A stretch of DNA of 11,516 nucleotides from positions 1 to 11,516 of the forward strand of contig CAJOQZ010000098.1 of assembly GCA_905236585.1 (NCBI GenBank), read 5' to 3'. The translations under genes were made by a program, and so were the position numbers. This document shows, piece after piece, positions 6,232 through 11,516 of the stretch (within the stretch, counting starts at the first letter, position 1; each line of letters opens with the position of its first letter). This stretch comes from an uncultured Lachnospiraceae bacterium (GTDB taxonomy: Bacteria; Bacillota; Clostridia; Lachnospirales; Lachnospiraceae). The notes under the pieces are model-generated. The model searched no databases, had not been told where the DNA came from, and was given only the letters and a program-made list of their open reading frames with translations.

Positions 6232-7353
6232 CTACGCCGCATGCCTTTCCGAGAATACAACGGCAAGGATTTCGGCAACCGCCTGATACAGTTCGGGCGG
6301 AATTACGTCGCCGACATCCACGCTCGAATAAATCGTACGTGCAAGCGGCTTATTTTCAAATATGCGGATATCATTCTCGCGAGCGACGGACTTAATCCGT
6401 TCCGCGAGATAGTTCTCTCCTTTTGCGATGAGCACCGGCGCCGAGGCAACTTGTGCGTCATATTTTAACGCAACCGCGAAGTGATCCGGGTTCGTAATGA
6501 CGACATCCGCCTGGGGGACGTTCTGCATCATTCGCCGCTGGGACGCCTCCCGCATCCGCTGCTTGATCTGTCCTTTGATCTGCGGATCACCTTCTGCGTC
6601 CTTGTATTCGTCCTTGACTTCCTGCTTCGTCGTCTTGATGCTTTTCTTGAACTTGTACTTTTGGAAGATCAAGTCCGCCACACCGATTATGATATAGACC
6701 AGACTGATGCGAAGCCCTGTCGACAACGCCAAATCGCCGATCAGGGCAAGCGCCTGATTCAAGTCCAGTTCATAAAGGAGAAAAATCTCCCCCGCATGGT
6801 CGATAAGCGATGTATAGGCGATCATCGAGATCATTGCGATCTTGACGACCGACAGCAGCAGGTTAAAAAGCGCCTGCGTCGAAAAAATCCGCTTAAATCC
6901 GTTAATCGGATTGAATTTGTCAAACTTAGGCTTCAACGGCTCCCATGTGATCTGGAACGAAAACTGCAAGCCCGTCGCCAGCGCCGCCACGATAAATCCG
7001 ACAATGAAGAACGGCGCCATAATGATCATCATCTGAAGCAGGATGCTGCGGATCAGGATATCCGTATCATGGACATTCATCCCGCTCCGCGACGTCGTAA
7101 TGATGTCGGGGATCAGCGCGGAATACACCCACTGAAAAATATCCCTGAAATGCGTTCCCAAAAACTCCAGCGTCACCCGCAGGATAATGAACATCGCCAC
7201 AAGTTCAATACCGTGCGCAAGTTCCTGACTTTTGCCGACCTGGCCTTTTTTTCGGGTGTCGGAAATCTTTTTCGAAGTAGGGTCTTCGGTTTTGTCGTCA
7301 CCGAACCATTGCAAGTCATACGGCAGCAGCAAGGGACGATCATACAATTCCAT
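6232..7353 (-). CDS. flhB: FlhB, flagellar export apparatus substrate-specificity switch
   Basis: FlhB is an export-gate membrane protein whose cytoplasmic tail cleaves itself and switches export from rod/hook to filament subunits. The 373 residues show the family N-terminus (TEDPTSKK at 22-29, then a basic RKKGQVGKSQE stretch). Four hydrophobic segments lie near 48-66, 101-128, 161-184 and 203-230, and a basic linker follows (232-275). The cytoplasmic domain carries the cleavage motif at 288-291. That motif reads NPDH, not the usual NPTH, although the flanking VVITN and HFAVALKYD are typical and the catalytic Asn288 and Pro289 are kept. The C-terminal stretch PPELYQAVAEILAVVF at 352-367 is canonical. 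The ATG at 7353 lies one base after the fliR stop. AGGGG about 10 bases upstream may serve as SD. Confidence 0.97.
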   Translation of the reverse strand: MELYDRPLLLPYDLQWFGDDKTEDPTSKKISDTRKKGQVGKSQELAHGIELVAMFIILRVTLEFLGTHFRDIFQWVYSALIPDIITTSRSGMNVHDTDILIRSILLQMMIIMAPFFIVGFIVAALATGLQFSFQITWEPLKPKFDKFNPINGFKRIFSTQALFNLLLSVVKIAMISMIAYTSLIDHAGEIFLLYELDLNQALALIGDLALSTGLRISLVYIIIGVADLIFQKYKFKKSIKTTKQEVKDEYKDAEGDPQIKGQIKQRMREASQRRMMQNVPQADVVITNPDHFAVALKYDAQVASAPVLIAKGENYLAERIKSVARENDIRIFENKPLARTIYSSVDVGDVIPPELYQAVAEILAVVFSERHAA

Positions 7354-7354
7354 A

Positions 7355-8134
7355 TCAGTACAACCCCTGTGTCATAACGCGCATCATCCGGCGCATCTCG
7401 TTAAAAATCATGGCGCATACCTGTGGGAACAGGAACACGCACAAGAAGAGGATGGAAAGTCCCACCATTACTTTAATCTGCATACCGACCGAAAACATAT
7501 TAAGCTGCTGAGCAACTTTTGCCATAATTCCGAGGACGCAGTTCAATATCAGAATCACCGCAAAAATCGGCAGCATGATGCGGAACGCGATAACGAACAA
7601 ATCCGAAAAATACATAACGAATCCGTCCAAAAGCCGATCCGTCCGAAAAATCGCTCCGCCAAGCGGGATCAAGGTAAAGGAATCGATCACCGCTTCTAAG
7701 ATGTACCGGTACATATCCGACGTTACCAAAAACATCAGCATAAAATAGTTGTAAATATTGCCGGTGATCGTCACCTGCGTATTCATGTTCGGATCGAACT
7801 CTGTCGCCATCGAAAGCCCGATATCCATGTCGATCAAATTGCCCGCAAACAAAATGATCGAGGAACAGATATTCGCCGCATAACCGATGATCAGCCCGGT
7901 AACCGTCTCCTTTAAGACGATAAGCCCATATCCGAACGCCGTCCCGTAAGATACTTCTTCCGGTTCAAAGGCAAACAGCACCAAAATCGAAATGATCGCC
8001 GCAAATCCGATCTTCGTCCGGTTCGGCGCACCGTCCATCGAAAAGAACGGAGCGATAAACAAAAAAGCGGCAATCCTCGCAAATACAAGCAAAAAAAGTT
8101 CAAATGTAACAAGCGAAAAACTCTGCTCAATCAT
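7355..8134 (-). CDS. fliR: FliR, flagellar export gate membrane protein
   Basis: FliR joins FliP and FliQ in the helical export-gate core of the flagellar basal body. The 259 residues match the family length. Several strongly hydrophobic segments are visible, about residues 8-31, 41-57, 66-90, 125-137, 175-205 and 213-240. Family-typical motifs include GNLIDMDIGLSMA near residues 98-110, preceding a conserved loop, and LNMFSVGMQIKV in the C-terminal third. The ATG at 8134 begins six bases after the fliQ TAG. It has no strong SD of its own, so translation is probably coupled to fliQ. It ends one base before the flhB start. Nothing unusual was seen in the sequence. Confidence 0.96.
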   Translation of the reverse strand: MIEQSFSLVTFELFLLVFARIAAFLFIAPFFSMDGAPNRTKIGFAAIISILVLFAFEPEEVSYGTAFGYGLIVLKETVTGLIIGYAANICSSIILFAGNLIDMDIGLSMATEFDPNMNTQVTITGNIYNYFMLMFLVTSDMYRYILEAVIDSFTLIPLGGAIFRTDRLLDGFVMYFSDLFVIAFRIMLPIFAVILILNCVLGIMAKVAQQLNMFSVGMQIKVMVGLSILFLCVFLFPQVCAMIFNEMRRMMRVMTQGLY

Positions 8135-8140
8135 ATGCCG

Positions 8141-8410
8141 CTACCGGATATAAATTGAAAAATCCGTCCACAGCGACGTAATGTATTCCATGATCGTATT
8201 CATGATAAACGAACCGAAAACGATCAAAGACAAAAAAATCGAAATAATCTTCGGCACAAATGTAAGCGTCTGCTCCTGAATCGACGTTACTGTCTGAAAG
8301 ACGCTGATCGTAAGTCCTACGACAAGCGATATAATAAGCATCGGCGCCGAGCAGAGAATAATCGTATACATTGCGTCCCGCATGATATCCAAAACCGCTG
8401 CTTCTGTCAA
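8141..8410 (-). CDS. fliQ: FliQ, flagellar export gate membrane protein
   Basis: FliQ is a small two-helix membrane protein; copies wrap around the FliP/FliR pore of the flagellar export gate. The 89 residues match the usual length. Hydrophobic helices lie at about 15-38 and 52-73, and the loop between them carries the family motif SIQEQTLTFVPKI. The start is a TTG at 8410-8408, supported by AGAAGGG six bases upstream. The first internal ATG, at codon 10, has no SD and would clip the conserved N-terminus. A 52-base AT-rich gap separates it from fliP. I see no promoter or terminator in that gap. Confidence 0.95.
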   Translation of the reverse strand: MTEAAVLDIMRDAMYTIILCSAPMLIISLVVGLTISVFQTVTSIQEQTLTFVPKIISIFLSLIVFGSFIMNTIMEYITSLWTDFSIYIR

Positions 8411-8416
8411 AAGAAA

Positions 8417-8423
8417 CCCTTCT
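8417..8423 (-). promoter_or_regulatory. Ribosome binding site (AGAAGGG) selecting the fliQ TTG start
   Basis: AGAAGGG on the minus strand ends six bases before TTG at 8410-8408. This gives the expected full-length FliQ N-terminus and argues against an internal ATG start. Confidence 0.55.
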
Positions 8424-8462
8424 TTCTTTTCAAAAAATCATACTAACACGGTACGAAAAACA

Positions 8463-9293
8463 TCAGTAGAATGTCTTCACCAAAGAGCCGATCACCAAAT
8501 TCCAGCCGTCCGCCAATACAAACAGTAAAATCTTAAACGGCATGGAGATCGTCGTCGGCGGCAGCATCATCATACCCATCGCCATCAGTACCGACGCGAC
8601 AACCATGTCGATGACGATAAACGGAATGTAGATCAAAAATCCGATAATAAACGCCGTCCGCAGTTCGCTTAAGATAAAACTCGGAACGATCACCCGAAAC
8701 GGAACATCGTCATAGTCATCATATGTGATATCCGCGATTTCGCAAAAAAGGTTCAAATCCTTCGTCTGCGTCTGTCCGTACATGAACTCCCGGAACGCAT
8801 CCTCCGTGATATCAAGCGCCTCTTCCTGCGTGATCTCCCCGCGGTCAAGCGGCTGGAACGCGTCGTCGTTGATCGTCGTAAACGTCGGCCACATAATGAA
8901 CAATGTCAAAAACAACGCCAGCCCGATCATGACCTGATTCGGCGGCGAAGTCTGCGTGCCGACCGCGATTCGGATAAAGTGAAGCACCACGACGCACCTC
9001 GTAAACGAGGTCAGCATAATGAGGATCGACGGTGCCAAAGCGATCACGGTCAATACGATCAAGATCTCTACCGTCGCGTTCAGACTGCCGGTATCGCCGT
9101 CAAAATCCAGCCGAAAACCGGTTCTCTCCTGCCGCTCTCCCGTTACCTCGTTCGACGCGTTCGGTGCATCTTCCGTCGCGCCGTATTCCGTCGCGTACAC
9201 CGTCGAAGCAGATACGCAAAAAAGCGCGAGCGATAGAACGATTCCTGCTAAAAGCAAACTGAAACCGCAATAAATTTTCGCCGCTTTCTTCAT
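8463..9293 (-). CDS. fliP: FliP, flagellar export gate protein with signal peptide
   Basis: FliP forms the pentameric core of the export-gate pore with FliQ and FliR. The 276 residues begin with a typical signal peptide: basic MKKAAK, a hydrophobic core to about residue 29, and a likely cleavage after VYA at residue 34. FliP is known to carry a cleaved signal. A short hydrophilic segment (35-70) precedes the first membrane helices. The family signature around residues 94-121 includes TSFTRCVVVLHFIRIAVG. The periplasmic part follows, with FREFMYGQTQ at 167-176, and then the second conserved block, VPSFILSELRTAFIIGF at 203-219, and further helices to the C-terminus. The ATG overlaps the fliO TGA as ATGA, indicating translational coupling; only a weak SD is visible. 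Length and motifs are normal. Confidence 0.97.
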   Translation of the reverse strand: MKKAAKIYCGFSLLLAGIVLSLALFCVSASTVYATEYGATEDAPNASNEVTGERQERTGFRLDFDGDTGSLNATVEILIVLTVIALAPSILIMLTSFTRCVVVLHFIRIAVGTQTSPPNQVMIGLALFLTLFIMWPTFTTINDDAFQPLDRGEITQEEALDITEDAFREFMYGQTQTKDLNLFCEIADITYDDYDDVPFRVIVPSFILSELRTAFIIGFLIYIPFIVIDMVVASVLMAMGMMMLPPTTISMPFKILLFVLADGWNLVIGSLVKTFY

Positions 9294-9685
9294 GTGTCAC
9301 GCCCACTATTATCAAAATGCTTTTTGAACATATCAAGAACCGCACCGAAGTCCTGTGCGGATCTGTCCGAGCCTTGCGGCGTCGTCTGCGATATTTGATT
9401 GAACTCTTCAGACGACAACTCGCCGATCATCGTAATCTCATCCTTGCCGACGCCGATTACAAAATACCGACCGCTCCCGGCACGGATTATGGCAAGATAT
9501 TTGTTCGTCGAAAGACGCATCGTCTCAACAACTTCTAAATTCCTGCCGGTCATCTGCATCTTCTGGTATCCGGCAATCCACTTTGTCGCGAATCGCGTCA
9601 TCACGAGTACCGCGACAAAGATAAAAAGCACGAATAATAAGCGCAGAAAATTCTCAACCGATGATACTAAAAGTACCGGAAGCAT
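9290..9685 (-). CDS. fliO: FliO (FliZ), flagellar export gate assembly factor
   Basis: FliO is a small, poorly conserved membrane protein that helps the FliP ring assemble. In Bacillus the gene is called fliZ. The 131 residues show one membrane helix at about 12-30. A cytoplasmic region follows that matches the family core: MRLSTNKYLAIIRAGSGRYF (residues 56-75), then GVGKDEITMIGEL, where FliO proteins have a short beta-rich fold. The C-terminal tail (about 96-131) is hydrophilic and looks disordered. There is no cleavable signal or LysM-like extension at the N-terminus. The ATG lies two bases after the cheY stop without a clear SD, and the stop overlaps the fliP start. Identification rests on position between cheY and fliP as well as sequence. 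Confidence 0.9.
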   Translation of the reverse strand: MLPVLLVSSVENFLRLLFVLFIFVAVLVMTRFATKWIAGYQKMQMTGRNLEVVETMRLSTNKYLAIIRAGSGRYFVIGVGKDEITMIGELSSEEFNQISQTTPQGSDRSAQDFGAVLDMFKKHFDNSGRDT

Positions 9686-9687
9686 GA

Positions 9688-10050
9688 TCAGCCGATGACT
9701 TTTTTCACAGCCTCTAATACACGCTCCGCCTGGAACGGCTTAACGATAAAGTCCTTCGCGCCGGACTGAATCGCTTCGATAACCATTGCCTGCTGTCCCA
9801 TTGCAGAACACATGATGACGCTGGCATTCGGATCTTTTTCCTTGATCCCCTTCAATGCGCCGATTCCGTCCATCTCCGGCATCGTGATATCCATCAGAAC
9901 GAGATCCGGGTTGCACTCCGAATACGCTTCAATCGCCTTGACGCCGTTCTCCGCTTCGCCAACAACATTGTAGCCGTTCTTTGTGAGGATATCTTTGATC
10001 ATCATCCGCATGAATGCCGCATCATCACAAATCAGAATGTTCTTTGCCAT
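9688..10050 (-). CDS. cheY: CheY chemotaxis response regulator
   Basis: CheY carries the phosphoryl signal from CheA to the flagellar switch proteins FliM and FliY in the cytoplasm. The 120 residues form a single receiver domain with all active-site residues present: acidic pair D9-D10, phospho-acceptor D54 in LMDITMPEMDG, S82 in MCSAMG, and K104 in VKPF. This contrasts with the CheB receiver in the same operon. There is no output domain. AAGGAG overlaps the fliY stop codon and lies 8 bases before the ATG, a strong site consistent with CheY being needed in excess of its neighbours. Location between fliY and fliO is the Bacillus/Clostridium arrangement. Confidence 0.97.
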   Translation of the reverse strand: MAKNILICDDAAFMRMMIKDILTKNGYNVVGEAENGVKAIEAYSECNPDLVLMDITMPEMDGIGALKGIKEKDPNASVIMCSAMGQQAMVIEAIQSGAKDFIVKPFQAERVLEAVKKVIG

Positions 10051-10062
10051 TTTTTTGTCTCC

Positions 10063-11220
10063 TTACTTCATTATTTCTGTTATCCGAATACCAAAGGATT
10101 CTTCAATAACAACCACTTCACCTTTTGCAACATACTTGCCGTTGACTAATACGTCGATGGGCTCACCGGCGATCTTATTGAGTTCTATGATCGTCCCCGG
10201 TGCGAAATCAAGTATGTCATGGATGGACTTGTGGGTACGTCCCAATTCGACGGTCACCTCAAGCGGCACATCCATTATGAGATCTATATTCTCCGGCACG
10301 CCCTGCATCGGGTAACTGCCGGCAAAAGGAGTAAACTGTGCAGGCGATACATTGACCTGCTGTTGGGGCGCCGCCATCATAGGAGGCGGAGCCATCTGCT
10401 GCTGCATCATCGGCGGCGGTGCTGCCGGTGGCGGAGCCGCCGCAGGCTGTGCTGCCGGTGCTGCCGGGGGCGGTGCCGCGGGAGCCGGCGCCTCTTCGAA
10501 TGCGCTGTCCTCTACCGTCGACGCCGAATCGCTTTCCATGTTCGAGGCAACCGCCTCGCACATTTCCTTCGCCAACTTAACCGGATACATCTGCATCATG
10601 GTTGAGTCAACGAGATCCCCGATCTTCAACTTAAATTCTATTTTAATAAATACATCTCTTAGAAACTCGTCGATCTCCGCTCCGTCTATGGAGTCCGCCA
10701 ACGTGATCAGTTCCGACGTCGGCGGGGAGATATCGACCATCTTCGAAAGCATCGTGGAGAGGGACGTCGCCGACGAACCCATCATCTGGTTCATCGCCTC
10801 GGAGATTGCCGACAAATGCAGTTCTCCGATCTCTTCCTCATCCGCCCCGGTGCCGTCGCCCCCCATCATGAGGTTCGTAATGACTTTTACGTCATGTTCC
10901 CGTAATGCCAGGATGTTGCTGCCGTCAAGACCCTTCGTATATCCGATCTTGACAAGGACGCAGGGCTTGTCGTACATTGCCGAGATTTCGTCCCATGTGG
11001 ATTCCGAAACAACCGGCGTTGAAATATCAACCTTTTTATTGACGAGGGAAAACAGCGTAGTCGCCGCCGTCCCCATGCTGATATTCGCAACTTCTCCGAT
11101 CGTATCGATCTCGGCCGGCGTCAGTTGACCGCCGCCTCCCCCGCCTCCGACATCACCGCCCGCCGCCGCACTGGAGAACAGGGCGTTAATTTCTTCCTGA
11201 GACAGCGTGGTATCAGCCAT
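10063..11220 (-). CDS. fliY: FliY, C-ring switch protein with CheC-type CheY-P phosphatase domain and FliN domain
   Basis: FliY is the Gram-positive switch component that combines a CheY-P phosphatase with a FliN-like C-ring module. Residues 6-15 (LSQEEINALF) match the N-terminal CheY-P-binding peptide shared with FliM; a Gly-rich spacer follows (25-31). The CheC-like domain (about 34-225) has two copies of the active-site pattern (D/S)xxxExxNx22P. Site 1 is D39, E43, N46, P69; site 2 is S137, E141, N144, P167. Both fit exactly. A Pro/Ala/Gln/Met-rich linker follows (242-300), then the FliN/SpoA domain (about 312-385) with MDVPLEVTVELGRT. The ATG has GGAGG six bases upstream, and the gene overlaps the fliM end by 8 bases. 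Length (385) is typical. The annotation could also read fliN, but the CheC domain makes fliY the better name. Confidence 0.96.
   Translation of the reverse strand: MADTTLSQEEINALFSSAAAGGDVGGGGGGGQLTPAEIDTIGEVANISMGTAATTLFSLVNKKVDISTPVVSESTWDEISAMYDKPCVLVKIGYTKGLDGSNILALREHDVKVITNLMMGGDGTGADEEEIGELHLSAISEAMNQMMGSSATSLSTMLSKMVDISPPTSELITLADSIDGAEIDEFLRDVFIKIEFKLKIGDLVDSTMMQMYPVKLAKEMCEAVASNMESDSASTVEDSAFEEAPAPAAPPPAAPAAQPAAAPPPAAPPPMMQQQMAPPPMMAAPQQQVNVSPAQFTPFAGSYPMQGVPENIDLIMDVPLEVTVELGRTHKSIHDILDFAPGTIIELNKIAGEPIDVLVNGKYVAKGEVVVIEESFGIRITEIMK
10321..10497 (-). repeat. Low-complexity Pro/Ala/Gln/Met linker coding segment of fliY
   Basis: This segment encodes FliY residues 242-300, almost entirely Ala, Pro, Gln and Met, with recurring AAPPP and PPPMM blocks. 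At the DNA level it is a GC-rich, imperfectly repeating stretch of GCC/GCA/CCG-type codons. It probably forms a flexible tether between the CheC-like and FliN domains. The repeats are irregular, not exact tandem units. Confidence 0.8.
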
Positions 11221-11516
11221 CTTCTTCCTCCCTCACCACCGTTGTAATCCGCACCGCGTAATTCTTGCCAGCGGCTCCGGGCAGGGCAGTGAATTTCTTC
11301 ATGTCTCCAACGAATATATCCAGTTCATCATCGACCTTGCGGTCCAAACGAATGATATCTCCAATCTGAAGCCCGACAAAATCGCTTACATTGATCGCGC
11401 TGTTGCCTAAGACCGCCGTCACCGGCACATTCGCCTTGGTAATCAAAGCCTCGATTTCTTCCGTATATACTTCGTTATCCGAATCCTGCATGTTCGAATA
11501 CCAGAATTTGGTATTC
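11213..11516 (-). CDS. fliM: FliM, flagellar switch protein, C-terminal part (5' end outside window)
   Basis: FliM is the C-ring protein that binds CheY-P and the rotor, and with FliY sets rotation direction. Only the last 100 codons are present. The frame is open to the window edge (reading NTKFWYSNMQ before the first internal ATG), so the ATG at 11491 is internal and not the start. The visible part is the SpoA/FliN-like C-terminal domain: VPVTAVLGNSAINVSDFVGL, then LQIGDIIRLDRKVDDELDIFVG, ending in an acidic REEEDG tail. The stop lies inside fliY, an 8-base overlap. Identity rests on this domain and on the fliM-fliY-cheY order, which is characteristic of Firmicutes. The FliM N-terminal CheY-P-binding and middle domains cannot be assessed. 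Confidence 0.92.
   Translation of the reverse strand, partial: NTKFWYSNMQDSDNEVYTEEIEALITKANVPVTAVLGNSAINVSDFVGLQIGDIIRLDRKVDDELDIFVGDMKKFTALPGAAGKNYAVRITTVVREEEDG

Noticed and set aside
6481..7377. 298-codon open frame on the plus strand opposite flhB
   Set aside because: It lies entirely antisense to a fully recognisable flhB. Its translation is rich in Arg/Asp/His/Gln, as expected from the reverse of membrane-protein codons, with no family resemblance.
10352..11128. 258-codon plus-strand frame opposite fliY, with a Gly/Ala/Cys-rich start
   Set aside because: The low-complexity start is the reverse of the Pro/Ala linker codons of fliY; the real gene on the other strand is certain.
11213..11491. 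A 92-codon small gene starting at the ATG at 11491
   Set aside because: The frame stays open upstream to the window edge and encodes FliM sequence, so this ATG is internal to a truncated fliM.

Overview
The window is an 11.5 kb slice of a flagellar and chemotaxis operon. Every supported gene lies on the minus strand, so transcription runs from high to low coordinates. In transcription order the genes are fliM (3' end only), fliY, cheY, fliO, fliP, fliQ, fliR, flhB, flhA, flhF, flhG, a PilZ-domain gene and cheB (5' part only). This is the core of the Bacillus/Clostridium-type fla/che operon, with a PilZ gene inserted between flhG and cheB. FliY with CheC-type sites, a cheY placed between fliY and fliO, and strong AGGAGG-like ribosome binding sites point to a Gram-positive Firmicute, probably in the Clostridia. 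A Lachnospiraceae-like motile anaerobe is my inference; the sequence gives no direct taxonomic marker.

Layout. Positions 9688-11516 encode switch and signalling proteins: the C-ring proteins FliM and FliY, and the response regulator CheY that they sense. Positions 4137-9685 encode the type III export gate of the flagellar basal body: FliO assembly factor, FliP/FliQ/FliR pore, FlhB specificity switch and FlhA export-gate subunit. Positions 1713-4087 encode the FlhF/FlhG GTPase/ATPase pair that sets flagellar position and number. Positions 1-1691 carry a c-di-GMP-binding PilZ protein of the YcgR/flagellar-brake type and the CheB methylesterase. Genes overlap or are separated by at most about 50 bases. 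I see no credible internal promoter or terminator, so this looks like a stretch of one long polycistronic unit. There is no gene-free stretch over 300 bases, and no tRNA, rRNA, CRISPR or mobile element.

The region is functionally ordinary, and I do not see an undescribed system. The points worth a second look are sequence-level departures inside known families. The CheB receiver domain has lost its phospho-acceptor Asp (Asn instead) and two other active-site residues. FlhB has NPDH in place of the usual NPTH autocleavage motif. FlhF has DTFGF in place of the DTAGR-type G3 motif, and a nine-residue tandem repeat in its linker. FliY carries two intact CheC-type phosphatase motifs. A perfect 9-bp inverted repeat with an SD-like sequence in its loop lies between flhA and flhF.
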